A DNA stretch of 64,000 nucleotides, from assembly GCA_023228285.1 (NCBI GenBank), contig JALOBM010000003.1, forward strand, positions 18,893 to 82,892, given 5' to 3'. The translations under genes and the position numbers were made by a program. The DNA is from Candidatus Cloacimonadota bacterium. GTDB lineage: Bacteria; Cloacimonadota; Cloacimonadia; Cloacimonadales; Cloacimonadaceae. Below the pieces are notes generated by a model. That model was given only the letters and a program-made list of their open reading frames with translations. It did not search any database and was not told the DNA's origin. This document shows positions 53,573 through 62,545 of this stretch, piece after piece (within the stretch, counting starts at the first letter, position 1; each line of letters opens with the position of its first letter).

Positions 53573-54041
53573 GTTCTTTAGTGCCTGCCAGATCAAATAT
53601 GAAGTGGCAAAACTCTTGGTTTATGGCAGATAGGATCTTCAATCCTGCTCGAGGCTTCAATTCCACAAACGAGCTAAGATCGGATTTGGAAATCACATGT
53701 GCCTCAATATCTGTCTTGGCTGTTGCGGTGCTGCTGCGCTGGTTACCATGGTACATATCCAGGATGCCCAGATGTCCCCCCGGACCTACTGTCTTGTTCA
53801 ATTTACTGCCGTAGATGCCACTCAGCTCAATCTCTCCGCTTTGCACAAAATAGATCACTTCCAGAGGGTAGCCCTCTTCGTAGATCAATTCGCCAGCTTT
53901 GAAACTGCGTGTATGTATCAGCTCATTTAGTAGATATAGCTCAAAATCATTTAAATCTGCAAAAACCTGGTATTGTTTGAGTTCCAGATGTTTGCGAGAT
54001 GCTGTAAAGCGGTTCTTTAACCATCTGAAGAAGCTGTCCAT
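53559..54041 (-). CDS. Cyclic nucleotide-binding domain protein
   Basis: 160 residues with a single cNMP-binding beta-roll (about 22-140): FADLNDFELYLLNELIHTRS, then GELIYEEGYPLEVIYFVQSG and a GPGGHLGILDMYHGNQRS segment where the phosphate-binding cassette sits. No DNA-binding helix-turn-helix follows, so it is not a Crp-type regulator. It may regulate the adjacent permease. Preceded by pcm with 3 bases between. Confidence 0.83.
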   Translation of the reverse strand: MDSFFRWLKNRFTASRKHLELKQYQVFADLNDFELYLLNELIHTRSFKAGELIYEEGYPLEVIYFVQSGEIELSGIYGSKLNKTVGPGGHLGILDMYHGNQRSSTATAKTDIEAHVISKSDLSSFVELKPRAGLKILSAINQEFCHFIFDLAGTKEHELD

Positions 54042-54044
54042 TTA

Positions 54045-54686
54045 TTACCTCCCACTCCTCACAAGGGGGACAAACGCGCAGGATACGTTCTTTCGATATC
54101 TAAGTTCTCCGTTTTCACGATGGATGATGTAAAGAGTTTGAGCTCCGGCTTCACCCACTGGAACTGCCATAATCCCGCCTTCCGCCAGTTGCTCGCACAA
54201 TCGGGAAGGTACTTCATCAGCAGCGGCAGATACTATAATCTTGTTGAATTCGATGTAGGGGGGATATGCTTGTTGCCAACCCTGCCAGCCATCACCGATG
54301 CGGAAATAAAGGTTGCGGAATCCGGCAGCTCTCAGGGTTTTCTGTGCCCTAAGAGAAAGGCCGTCCAAAAGCTCCACCGAACACACTTCTTTTACAATGC
54401 TTGCCAAAAGCGCAGTTTGATAACCACTGCCTGTACCAATTTCCAATACGATATCGGCGGGGCTAAGCCTCAGTTCACTAAGCATCAGGGCGATCATAGT
54501 CGGCTGAGAGATGGTTTGGGCTTCTAAGATCGGCAGAGGTTGATTGCGATAGGCATATTCACGGTATTCAGGTAACACATAGTCCTCTCTGGGTATCTTG
54601 GCAAATGCCTCCAAGACCAAGGGATCGGAAATCCCGGAATTCTTTAGCTTTTTAACCAGTTGCAGCCTCTGATCTTCAAAACGCAT
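54045..54686 (-). CDS. pcm: Protein-L-isoaspartate O-methyltransferase
   Basis: Repairs isoaspartyl residues using SAM. 213 residues; MRFEDQRLQLVKKLKNSGI, the PREDYVLPEY segment, PLPILEAQTISQPTMIALM, motif I VLEIGTGSGYQTALLA and VPSRLCEQLAEGGIMAVPVG are all typical. It starts 1 base after the surE stop. The surE-pcm pair is a conserved stationary-phase cluster. Confidence 0.94.
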   Translation of the reverse strand: MRFEDQRLQLVKKLKNSGISDPLVLEAFAKIPREDYVLPEYREYAYRNQPLPILEAQTISQPTMIALMLSELRLSPADIVLEIGTGSGYQTALLASIVKEVCSVELLDGLSLRAQKTLRAAGFRNLYFRIGDGWQGWQQAYPPYIEFNKIIVSAAADEVPSRLCEQLAEGGIMAVPVGEAGAQTLYIIHRENGELRYRKNVSCAFVPLVRSGR

Positions 54687-54687
54687 T

Positions 54688-55458
54688 TTAGTGAGTAAAC
54701 TCCAATAGCTTCTGTGATTCGATCCAGCTCAAGATGGGTGGGAAGGCTTCAGCTTTGTTTAGCTCGAATCCCAAGGGTGTAATGGATATGTAACCGTCGT
54801 TTACAGCTTCTGAATCTGTGCCCGGCTCACGATCCCATTGGGGAACATCTCCACCTATTCGATAGCTGAAGCTGTCTTCGGCATCCGATACTATGGAAAT
54901 AAAATTGTAATACTTACGATGCCCGGTGCGGGTAAGACGAACACCTTTTACATCTTCAAAAGGGATATTGGGGAAATTGACGTTGAGCACTTCATAAGGT
55001 TTTGCTAGATTATCGATGCCATGTCCCAGAAGCTTCATGAACCACTTTGTGGCAGAATCGAAGTTTTGGCACTTGTAGGCATTTATGGACAGAGCAATGG
55101 CACGCTGACCAAACATGGCAGCTTCCACCGCTGCAGACACAGTGCCAGAATAGAGAACGTCTTCTCCCATGTTTTGCCCGGCATTGATCCCGGAGACTAC
55201 CAAATCTATCTTGTCTTTAATTATCTTCTGTAAAGCTATTACCACACAATCCACTGGGGTCCCGCCAATCGCCCATTCATTCTTCCCAATACGTGTGGCT
55301 GTGATGTCTTTCCTGAGTGTGATGGAGTGAGATGCGGCGCTGCGTTCACTGTCGGGAGCAACAATAATCAGTTCGTGTCCTGCTTCAGCCAAGGCTGCTT
55401 GTAAACTGCGGATTCCGGGTGCGTTGATACCATCATCATTTACCAGTAGTATTCTCAA
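54688..55458 (-). CDS. surE: 5'/3'-nucleotidase SurE
   Basis: 256-residue survival-protein nucleotidase. N-terminal MRILLVNDDGINAPGIRSL with the DD metal site, VAPDSERSAASHSIT (Ser/Asn site), GTPVDCVVIAL, DLVVSGINAGQNMGEDVLYSGTVS split across the metal site, and LNVNFPN. Hydrolyses nucleoside monophosphates in stationary phase. Followed by pcm; preceded 10 bases earlier by a small membrane protein gene. Confidence 0.95.
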   Translation of the reverse strand: MRILLVNDDGINAPGIRSLQAALAEAGHELIIVAPDSERSAASHSITLRKDITATRIGKNEWAIGGTPVDCVVIALQKIIKDKIDLVVSGINAGQNMGEDVLYSGTVSAAVEAAMFGQRAIALSINAYKCQNFDSATKWFMKLLGHGIDNLAKPYEVLNVNFPNIPFEDVKGVRLTRTGHRKYYNFISIVSDAEDSFSYRIGGDVPQWDREPGTDSEAVNDGYISITPLGFELNKAEAFPPILSWIESQKLLEFTH

Positions 55459-55468
55459 TGCATTCTCC

Positions 55469-55822
55469 TTAGAATAAGATATTCGGTCTGATGAGCATTA
55501 GTGCCACTCCAACCGCCAGTATTCCTAATAGCAGTAAGAAAGGCCAAGAGCTGCAGACTATGTGCCAAAGGCTGGGACGCATCCATCTGCGACGGTGCTT
55601 TTTGCGGATGTAGTGTGGAGGGCGTTGAATCCGGAATGGCCGGTGTCTGGTTACAGCATCCCGCATACCTAGTTGTGCCTGTGTGAGCCACTTAACATGT
55701 GATTTCTCATCCAGGTATGGCTTGTACCCCAAGCTCAAATAGTGGTTTATGCGAGCTTGGCTGAAGCCTTCAACTTCCTGTGGATCAAGCTCTTTAACAA
55801 TCTTAGTCCGTTTTCTACTCAT
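55469..55822 (-). CDS. Basic hypothetical protein with C-terminal membrane anchor
   Basis: 117 residues. A charged, Arg/Lys-rich cytoplasmic part (KKHRRRWMRP near 74-83) with a LDPQEVEGFSQARINHYLSL segment, and a single C-terminal helix (about 87-110, WPFLLLLGILAVGVALMLI) that could anchor the tail. No family recognised. It lies between the tRNA-Leu terminator and surE with 10 bases to surE, so it heads the surE-pcm unit. Function unknown. Confidence 0.75.
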   Translation of the reverse strand: MSRKRTKIVKELDPQEVEGFSQARINHYLSLGYKPYLDEKSHVKWLTQAQLGMRDAVTRHRPFRIQRPPHYIRKKHRRRWMRPSLWHIVCSSWPFLLLLGILAVGVALMLIRPNILF

Positions 55823-55914
55823 TTATGCTCCTGTTTTTCTTATCTCTTTTTGGTACAGGCTATTTGTCAAGGGAATTTTAGACTTTGGCTTTGGTATTTC
55901 CACCGGTTCAATGT

Positions 55915-55946
55915 AAAAATAAGCCTCCACTTGGGAGGCTTATTTT
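55915..55946 (-). terminator. Terminator directly after tRNA-Leu
   Basis: Thirteen-base-pair perfect stem AAAATAAGCCTCC (minus strand 55946-55934) with its complement (55928-55916), 5-nt loop, A/T-rich base so the 3' arm ends in TTTT. It begins on the base next to the encoded CCA. Confidence 0.85.
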
Positions 55947-56034
55947 TGGTGCAGAAGGCGGGATTTGAACCCGCACACCCGTTACAGGCACAAGATCCTT
56001 AGTCTTGCGTGTCTGCCAATTCCACCACTTCTGC
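55947..56034 (-). tRNA. tRNA-Leu, anticodon AAG
   Basis: 88 nt including encoded CCA. Acceptor GCAGAAG/CTTCTGC; D arm with GTGG and AATTGGCAGA; anticodon stem CAAGA/TCTTG with a 7-nt loop CTAAGGA giving anticodon AAG (codon CUU); long class II variable arm TGCCTGTAACGGGTG; T arm GCGGG-TTCAAAT-CCCGC; discriminator A. A34 is unusual for a bacterial tRNA-Leu. It lies 7 bases downstream of secG. Confidence 0.95.
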
Positions 56035-56041
56035 GAAAGCT

Positions 56042-56398
56042 CTATTCGCCCTGAACAGGCTGTGAGGGAGTCTCTGCCGGTGCGGGAACTGCAGCGGGTT
56101 CAGCGGGAGCTTCAGTATCAGCAAGTTTGCTTTGACGTTGCTGCACTTCTTCCAGGCTACCACCGCGAAGATCCTTTACCAGAAAAGCAAGCAGGATGCA
56201 TGATGCGGCAAATACAAGAGCCAGGATCTGAGTCCATTTCTTTAGCATCTGAGACGCACCGCTACCGCCAAACACATTCATTGCAGCTCCACCAAGGTTG
56301 GCATCAAGACCACCTTTGGAAGTCTGCGCAAGGATCACCAGCACCAGTACGATGCTGATAATCACATGAATGATCAGGGCTATTGTGTATAAAACCAT
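56042..56398 (-). CDS. secG: Preprotein translocase subunit SecG
   Basis: 118 residues: two transmembrane helices (about 4-24 and 53-72) around the conserved loop LAQTSKGGLDANLGGAAMNV and FGGSGASQMLKKWT. A Pro/Ala/Glu-rich C-terminal tail follows. SecG is the accessory subunit of SecYEG. A tRNA-Leu directly after secG is a common arrangement. Length is at the upper end of normal because of the tail. Confidence 0.93.
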   Translation of the reverse strand: MVLYTIALIIHVIISIVLVLVILAQTSKGGLDANLGGAAMNVFGGSGASQMLKKWTQILALVFAASCILLAFLVKDLRGGSLEEVQQRQSKLADTEAPAEPAAVPAPAETPSQPVQGE

Positions 56399-56428
56399 TT
56401 ATCTATCCTCAAATTAGTGTTCTATTCT

Positions 56429-56680
56429 TTACGTTTGAGCACTCAAATTCTGATTGCCGTTTCTGTCAATATTTATTTTAGACAGGACAACTATAACCAT
56501 AGCTGAAAGCATTAGAAATGCAACCGTTACGTTTCTAGTGGACAACGCTTCTGCTAGAAAAAGATGTGAACCCAATAGCGCAAACACTCCTGCTAGGCTC
56601 TGACTGCCCTTGCTTTGTGACACAAAGGCAAAGCCCCATAACGCTGCAGTGCGCAACATCAGCAGGTATGACCCCATCAA
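56429..56680 (-). pseudogene. Remnant of an EamA/DMT-type transporter
   Basis: An 83-codon frame. Its first 25 residues (SYLLMLRTAALWGFAFVSQSKG without the rest of the half) look like the N-terminal helix of a drug/metabolite transporter. It then jumps directly to a segment matching the C-terminal end of such proteins (VFALLGSHLFLAEALSTRNV and the last helix). A full EamA transporter has about 280-300 residues and ten helices, so an internal deletion of about 200 codons is the simplest reading. Start is TTG or ATG (56677). It could still be expressed as a small membrane protein. Positioned between secG and a solute-binding lipoprotein gene. Confidence 0.55.
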
Positions 56681-56689
56681 TTGACGGTA

Positions 56690-57430
56690 TTAGTAGTCAA
56701 ACCACTTACTGTGGAGTCTGGCTAATTCTCCGTTTGCTTTGATGGTATTGAAAGCCTTCTGCCATTTTTCCACTATCTTTACGTTTGTGATCTTGGATAT
56801 GGCTATGTAGTAATCTGTAGATAGCAGCTCCAAAACTGGTGTGAAAGTATCCGGTTCCACTTCCGCTTCTCTGCACAATTCCGCCAGAGTGACATCTGTG
56901 AATACTGCCAGATCAGCTTGCTTATTTGCCAGAAGCTTTACAGACTGAATCGGATCTTTGTTGCTTACTATGTTTTTGAAGCCAAGCTCCCTGAGGTGTT
57001 GTTCTGTAAACCAATTGGTAGTAGTGGCTATGGATTTGTAGGTTTTGGCTTTTTCAACATCATTTGGTACCAACATCCTGTCGCGATGGCAATAGAAGCT
57101 TGCCACGTTTGATCCCAGAGGACCTATGAAGTGGAACAATTCTTCCCGCTCCGGAGTCTTGTCCATAGTGAACAAAACTACATTCTCTTCACTAAGGGCT
57201 GTGGCATAGGCGTCCTCCCAACTGGTTAGCTGAATGGGAAAATCTGTACCCAGTTCAGCTTGGATGGCATTTACTACATCGGTTCCAAATCCGGTTACTT
57301 CCTCATTTTGAATGAAGGTGAGAGGAGGATAGTTTTCAGTGAGAAGCCTGAGCTCTTCCGGTGCTTTGTAGCACGAGCTGATGGTCAGCACTGCGATTAC
57401 AAGCGATAGACATACAAGTGATTTGTACAT
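56690..57430 (-). CDS. Family 3 solute-binding lipoprotein
   Basis: 246 residues. Lipoprotein signal (MYKSLVCLSLVIAVLTISSC, lipobox ISSC) and a type II periplasmic binding fold of the amino-acid-binding (SBP_bac_3) family: NYPPLTFIQNEEVTGFGTDV, VVLFTMDKTPEREELFHFIG, KTYKSIATTTNWFTEQHL and an ADLAVFTDVTLAEL segment. No permease or ATPase gene is adjacent, so it may be an orphan binding protein or serve a transporter elsewhere. Ligand not predictable. Confidence 0.88.
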   Translation of the reverse strand: MYKSLVCLSLVIAVLTISSCYKAPEELRLLTENYPPLTFIQNEEVTGFGTDVVNAIQAELGTDFPIQLTSWEDAYATALSEENVVLFTMDKTPEREELFHFIGPLGSNVASFYCHRDRMLVPNDVEKAKTYKSIATTTNWFTEQHLRELGFKNIVSNKDPIQSVKLLANKQADLAVFTDVTLAELCREAEVEPDTFTPVLELLSTDYYIAISKITNVKIVEKWQKAFNTIKANGELARLHSKWFDY

Positions 57431-57439
57431 TTCTTGCTC

Positions 57440-58618
57440 CTATGCTGGGCATTTATTTGATTTATTGGCAACACTAGGCCTTATTGAGTTGCGAATTTCA
57501 ATCTTCGCCAATCTGGAATCCAGATCCCCGTTCTTTATGCTTTTGGACCAATGAGCTCGTAGGCGAAGCTTTGGGATCAATTCCTTTGATCCGCAAAGGA
57601 TATAGGCTGTGCTTCCTTTGCAATGCTGTTTCAAATAATCGCCCAGTGCAGAGTATAGTATGCCAACGTCATCATGATTTCCCAGACGCACTCCATAAGG
57701 GGGATTGCTGAAGATGATGCCGCAAAAATCCCCGGAATAGCTCTCGAAGCGCATGGTCTCAAATTTTACCCGATCTCCAAAGGGTAATAGTCTCAGGTTT
57801 TCTTCCGCTGCCCTGATTGCTGTCTCATTGATATCTGATCCTCTGATCAATCCTTGAGGTAATTCACGTATCCCGGCATTTGCCTGCTTCACGACCTCTT
57901 GCCACAATCCGGAGTCAAAAGCCGGCATCAGCTCCAGCCTGCTATGATTCCTCAGATAGCCTGCGGGAATCCTGCAATACAGCATCAAAGCTTCCGCCAG
58001 GATCGTTCCGCTACCGCACATGGGATCCCACAAGGGCATTTCCTGATCCCAAGAGCCCATTTGGATGATCGCTGCTGCCAGAGTCTCCTGTAGGGGAGCT
58101 TCCACAGAGGCTTTCCGATAGCCCCGCTTGTGTAGGCTTTGCCCCAAAATATCCAATGAGATAGTCACTTTATTGTCATGAATATGCAGATTGAAGAGGA
58201 TGTCCGGCTCTTTGTTTGTGAAAGCAGGACGTTCGCCAAAGCGTTCCCGGAAGTTATCGCAGATTGCATCTTTGAGGATTTGTCCTGCATACAATGAATG
58301 TCTGGTGAATGAGTTGCTTACGTTTGTATCGATTCCGAAGCTTTGACTCAGCCCAAACATCGTATGCCAGGGGATATTTTTAAACGCTTGCTGATATAGA
58401 TATTTGATGCTGTGGCAGTCAAAATGCAGAAGCGGCATCAGCACCCGTTGTATGAGCCGCGCTTCATACAAAATGCGATACAGGCTTTCTTTGCTGCAGC
58501 AGAAATGGAGTCCCCGGGGAATATCCCAGATTATCCGGGCACCAAAATTCTCCAATTCCAAGCGGGCAATTTTTTCCAAGCTGCCCGATACTACAGCAAA
58601 ATAATGATCTTGTTCCAA
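57440..58618 (-). CDS. THUMP-domain class I RNA methyltransferase (RlmL/UPF0020-type)
   Basis: 392 residues. N-terminal ferredoxin-like/THUMP region (about 1-160) followed by a SAM-dependent methylase domain: PLWDPMCGSGTILAEALML (about 197-215), RGSDINETAIRAAEENL and the catalytic FSNPPYGVRLG (NPPY for N2-guanine methylation). It resembles the N-terminal half of RlmL (23S rRNA m2G2445) and related enzymes; the exact target is unknown. It lies 9 bases upstream of the solute-binding gene and 17 bases after the acyl-CoA synthetase gene. Confidence 0.88.
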   Translation of the reverse strand: MEQDHYFAVVSGSLEKIARLELENFGARIIWDIPRGLHFCCSKESLYRILYEARLIQRVLMPLLHFDCHSIKYLYQQAFKNIPWHTMFGLSQSFGIDTNVSNSFTRHSLYAGQILKDAICDNFRERFGERPAFTNKEPDILFNLHIHDNKVTISLDILGQSLHKRGYRKASVEAPLQETLAAAIIQMGSWDQEMPLWDPMCGSGTILAEALMLYCRIPAGYLRNHSRLELMPAFDSGLWQEVVKQANAGIRELPQGLIRGSDINETAIRAAEENLRLLPFGDRVKFETMRFESYSGDFCGIIFSNPPYGVRLGNHDDVGILYSALGDYLKQHCKGSTAYILCGSKELIPKLRLRAHWSKSIKNGDLDSRLAKIEIRNSIRPSVANKSNKCPA

Positions 58619-58635
58619 TTTACATATCTTATATC

Positions 58636-60276
58636 TTAGGAATACAGGTAGCGCTTAATCTTCTGGGTAGGCGTCTTCTGGAAGGGTTCACTGGCGATCT
58701 GAACTTTGATGATACGGCTAAAATCCGCCAGTTGTTTGTTCACTTCACTACGATTTTTTTCCATCAGTTTCGGAATCTGGCTTTCTGGGATGTGGTCGTT
58801 GTCCAAAGCCTCGAAATCCGGATATATCATTACATGAAGCTGACGATTGCGTTCCAATACCAGCGATTCGCCCACATAGGGCATGTTGTTCATTTTTTGC
58901 TCCACCAGTTCCGGATAGATGTTTTCACCGCTGGGACCCAATATCACGTTTTTGCTGCGACCGCGGATATACACAAAGCCATCTTTATCTATAGTACCGA
59001 TGTCGCCTGTGTATAACCAGCCATCCCGCAACACTTCAGCGGTAGCTTCATCAAACTTGTAATATCCCTTGAAGACCTGTTCACCCCTCAGTTTTATTTC
59101 TCCGGGGATTGTATGAGGGTCTTCAGACTCTACCTTGATCTGCAAAAATTCCACTTGTTTGCCACTGGATTCAAAACGGTGTTCATTCCAGTTTGCATAT
59201 GAGATCAGGGGTCCGCACTCGGTCATACCGTAACCGATGGTGAAGGGAAATTTGATCTTTTTCATAAAGTGTTCCACTTCTGCATTCATAGGTGCTCCAC
59301 CGGTGATAAGTTCGCGGATGTTTCCGCCAAAAGCCTGCATCAGTGTATCGTGGATCTTTTTAAGAATGATGTTTTTCAGTACGGGAATCTTTAGCAAAAC
59401 CCTCATTTTAGGGGATTCGATAACGGGTTGAAGCTGTTTTTTATATATCTTCTCGATCAATAGCGGTACGGTAAGCACAATCTCTGGTTGTAGGTCTTTC
59501 ATTGCGGCAAGCAGCAATTTGGGCGCAGGAATCCTATCCAGGAAGTTGATATGATTGCCTCGCGTAACCGGGTATAGTAAGTCGAAACTGCAAGCATAGG
59601 CATGTGCTAATGGTAAAAAGGCAAGTACTTTTGCACCCACATTGAACAACAAGTGATTGTGTGCAACTATCAAGTTTGCCAGCAAGCTGCGGTGAGGCAG
59701 CATCACACCCTTGGAAAAACCGGTGGTACCGCTGGTGTATATGATGGAGGCGATATCTTCGTTATCGCAGACATCCTCAATATCGAAACTGTCTTTATCC
59801 AGAGAGCTGGATGAACTGAATTCGGTAAAGTTCATGAGGGTAAACGGATGCTTCGAAAACTTCTCTTCCAGAATAGTGAAATCATCCAAAGACAATACAA
59901 AACGGACGTTTCTTAACTGATCGCCATCGATATTGTCGTATTTATCTTTGGAAATGAAGGCCAATTCGGCATCGCTGTGATTGATAATGTGCTGAGTGTC
60001 TTCGGGAGAAAAATTGGCCAGTATAGGCACAATCGTTGCACCATAAGTGACTGCGCTCAACCACACCAGACCCCAGTTACTGCAGTTCTTTCCCGCCAGG
60101 GCAATCTTGGTTCCTTTCTTTATATCCATATCTTTGAATATTCTGTGTAACCATAGTATCCGACCAGCTACATCTGCATAGCTTATTGAGGGGCCGGGAT
60201 AATTTGTAAACGCGGGAAGATCCCAATATTCACGAATGGATTTAACAATTTTTACAATCAACTTCTCGTCTATCAT
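58636..60276 (-). CDS. AMP-forming long-chain acyl-CoA synthetase
   Basis: 546 residues from ATG 60276, which has GGAAAG upstream; the longer frame to 60378 has no support. ANL-superfamily adenylation enzyme with P-loop-like IIYTSGTTGFSKGVMLPHRS (about 183-202), FLPLAHAYA, GYGMTECGPLISYA and TGDIGTIDKDGF, ending with the C-terminal lysine in TPTQKIKRYL. Activates fatty acids to acyl-CoA. No partner genes beside it. Confidence 0.9.
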   Translation of the reverse strand: MIDEKLIVKIVKSIREYWDLPAFTNYPGPSISYADVAGRILWLHRIFKDMDIKKGTKIALAGKNCSNWGLVWLSAVTYGATIVPILANFSPEDTQHIINHSDAELAFISKDKYDNIDGDQLRNVRFVLSLDDFTILEEKFSKHPFTLMNFTEFSSSSSLDKDSFDIEDVCDNEDIASIIYTSGTTGFSKGVMLPHRSLLANLIVAHNHLLFNVGAKVLAFLPLAHAYACSFDLLYPVTRGNHINFLDRIPAPKLLLAAMKDLQPEIVLTVPLLIEKIYKKQLQPVIESPKMRVLLKIPVLKNIILKKIHDTLMQAFGGNIRELITGGAPMNAEVEHFMKKIKFPFTIGYGMTECGPLISYANWNEHRFESSGKQVEFLQIKVESEDPHTIPGEIKLRGEQVFKGYYKFDEATAEVLRDGWLYTGDIGTIDKDGFVYIRGRSKNVILGPSGENIYPELVEQKMNNMPYVGESLVLERNRQLHVMIYPDFEALDNDHIPESQIPKLMEKNRSEVNKQLADFSRIIKVQIASEPFQKTPTQKIKRYLYS

Positions 60277-60480
60277 TCTGCTTTCCTTCTCTGCTGTATT
60301 TGATACCAATCGGGCATGGTTCTCAGACCTTTTTTTTAATGGCAATTGCAAGAAAGACTGCTGCTCAAGCTTTGTCAAGTAAAAGATGATTTTTCATGCT
60401 TCTAGCAACAGCGAAAGATAAAGGTGATAAAGCAAGATGCCGCTAGTAAGGGGCACCGATACGTGCTTGTTCCCGCTATT

Positions 60481-61272
60481 CTATGGCATTGTCCTAATTC
60501 CGTTTATTCTGTCGTAGAATCTACGCACAAAAGCCGAAGCTCTGGGAAATGCCAGTGGTGGAGTAATGTCTTGAGCCAGATAACACATAAAAGCGGTGGC
60601 CAGAGCGCAGCCCGTGCCATGACTATAGTGCCAATTGTGCGCTGTAAATGTATGCAGATGGCAGTCTCTTGGGCTTACATAGGCTTCAGTGAGTTCTTGC
60701 ACCGTGCTTTCGCTTTCGGGACTGATAACTGCCTCGGCTAGCCGGTGCCCGCCAGTTAGCAACACGCTTGCCCCGCTTTTGTGACACAGATCCTGTGCTG
60801 CGAGGAGTGCATCTTGGATATTGCTGATCCGGTGCGCACTCAGTATCTCAAGTTCGGGGATGTTTGGGCAGATGAAATGTGCTTTATCTGCCAGCTTGTG
60901 CAGGCAAAAAAGGTTTTCTTCATCTATGAAGGCTTGACCGCTGCTGGGAGCGATTACCGGATCCAGGATCACGCGATAACCGGAGCTCTTGTCCAAAAAA
61001 TCAGCGCATAATTCCATTTTCTCTACGCTAGCCAGGGCACCAATTTTAACGAAGCGGATGTCGGGACTTTGAGTAAGCTGTTTTAATGCCCCGAGAAAGG
61101 CCTCGCGGGGCACATTGTGAATAGCTTTTAGCCCCAGTGAATCCTGGATGGTGATGGCTCCCACGCAGCATTGCAAACGGAAGCCAAACAGTGCCGCGAT
61201 TCGAATGTCCTGGTTTATCCCGGCGCCACCGCTACTATCGATGGCGCCGATTGTTGCCATCACATCAGGCAT
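60481..61272 (-). CDS. thiD: Hydroxymethylpyrimidine (phosphate) kinase
   Basis: Ribokinase-fold kinase that phosphorylates HMP and HMP-P for thiamine. 263 residues from ATG 61272 (a second ATG at 61260 fits equally). Signatures: TIGAIDSSGGAGINQDI, VGAITIQDSLGL, LDPVIAPSSGQAF, PNIPELEIL and SHGTGCALATAFMCYLA. The usual AGSDSSGGAG reads GAIDSSGGAG, a conservative variant. It overlaps thiC by 8 bases and is the last gene of the thi operon. Confidence 0.9.
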   Translation of the reverse strand: MPDVMATIGAIDSSGGAGINQDIRIAALFGFRLQCCVGAITIQDSLGLKAIHNVPREAFLGALKQLTQSPDIRFVKIGALASVEKMELCADFLDKSSGYRVILDPVIAPSSGQAFIDEENLFCLHKLADKAHFICPNIPELEILSAHRISNIQDALLAAQDLCHKSGASVLLTGGHRLAEAVISPESESTVQELTEAYVSPRDCHLHTFTAHNWHYSHGTGCALATAFMCYLAQDITPPLAFPRASAFVRRFYDRINGIRTMP

Positions 61273-62545
61273 GAATATCCGCTTTGTCGGTTTTGATGGC
61301 ACACAGGTTGCCGCACATACTGCAGCGATCCTCTTGGCTGTGAGAGGTATCATACTTACGTTTTTGTGCCAATTCAGGATCCACGCAGTTTTGGAAGATG
61401 GTATCCCAATCCATTTGTCGACGCGCTTTGGCGATTGTATTGTCGATGTGTACCGCTCCGGGACAGCCCTTGGCTATATCGGCGATATGAGCGGCAATGC
61501 GGGAAGCGATGATGCCCTGTTTCACATCTTCCAAATCCGGCAGGCAGAGGTGTTCTGCGGGAGTAACGTAACACAGAAAATCCGCTCCGGCTGAAGCTGC
61601 TAAAGCACCGCCGATGGCGCCGCTGATGTGATCGTAGCCACAGGCAAAATCTGTGGGTAGAGGGCCCAAAACGTAGAATGGGGCATTATCGCAGAGCTTT
61701 TTCTGCAATCTTACGTTTGCTTCGATATCCGTGAGTGGCACATGTCCCGGGCCTTCCACCATCACTTGTACATTGGCATCACGAGCGCGTTTCACCAATT
61801 CTGCCAATACGATCAGCTCGGAAATCTGAGTGGAATCTGTGGCATCGAAGATGGCCCCGGGGCGGAAGCCATCGCCCAAGCTGAGGCAAAGGTCGTGCTT
61901 TTTACAGATGCTCAACAATCTGTCGTAATCTTCATACAGAGGGTTTTCTTTGCCGCTGTGCATCATCCAGCGTTTGAGCAGCGATCCTCCCCGGCTCACG
62001 ATGCCCAAAAGGCGTTTGTCGTTTGAATGTGCCAGCAGGCTCCATCGGTTTATACCGGCGTGAACGGTTACAAAATCTACGCCTTGCTCCGCTTGATCCT
62101 GGATTTCTTCAAAGAGCATATTCGGCTCGAAGTCGCGGATATCTTTACCTTTTTTGTCCAGTTCCGAAGCCACCGCATAGATGGGCACAGTGCCTAGGAT
62201 TAACGGGCTTTCTTTCAGCATTGTCTTACGAATCTCTTTCAGGTTCCCACCGGTGGAGAGATCCATCACGCTATGAGCGCCGAATTTATCGCAAAGGGCA
62301 AGCTTTTCCAGTTCCAGCGAGAGCTCGCACTGCAGGTCTGATGTTCCAATATTGGCGTTGATTTTGGTGCGGGTATTGTTGCCGATAGCGGTGGGTCTGG
62401 CATTGCGGTTTCGATTGTGAGGTATCACCACTTCGCCTTTCGCGATCAGTTTCATCAGTTCTCGGCAGTCGATCTGCTCATCTATAGCTACGCATTGCAT
62501 TTCCTTAGTCATCTTGCCTTGTTTGGCCATATCTATCTGTGTCAT
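61265..62545 (-). CDS. thiC: Phosphomethylpyrimidine synthase
   Basis: Radical-SAM enzyme converting AIR to HMP-P. 426 residues from ATG 62545 (the longer frame lies in thiE); this is the short form without the plant/enterobacterial N-terminal extension. Seen: HNRNRNARPTAIGNNTRTKI, DLSTGGNLKEIRK, VTVHAGIN, GDGFRPGAIFDATD, VEGPGHVPL, HISGAIGGALAASAGADFLC and the C-terminal iron-sulfur motif CSMCGNLCAIK. Its start overlaps thiE (ATGA) with a strong AGGAG 8 bases upstream. Confidence 0.95.
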   Translation of the reverse strand: MTQIDMAKQGKMTKEMQCVAIDEQIDCRELMKLIAKGEVVIPHNRNRNARPTAIGNNTRTKINANIGTSDLQCELSLELEKLALCDKFGAHSVMDLSTGGNLKEIRKTMLKESPLILGTVPIYAVASELDKKGKDIRDFEPNMLFEEIQDQAEQGVDFVTVHAGINRWSLLAHSNDKRLLGIVSRGGSLLKRWMMHSGKENPLYEDYDRLLSICKKHDLCLSLGDGFRPGAIFDATDSTQISELIVLAELVKRARDANVQVMVEGPGHVPLTDIEANVRLQKKLCDNAPFYVLGPLPTDFACGYDHISGAIGGALAASAGADFLCYVTPAEHLCLPDLEDVKQGIIASRIAAHIADIAKGCPGAVHIDNTIAKARRQMDWDTIFQNCVDPELAQKRKYDTSHSQEDRCSMCGNLCAIKTDKADIHA

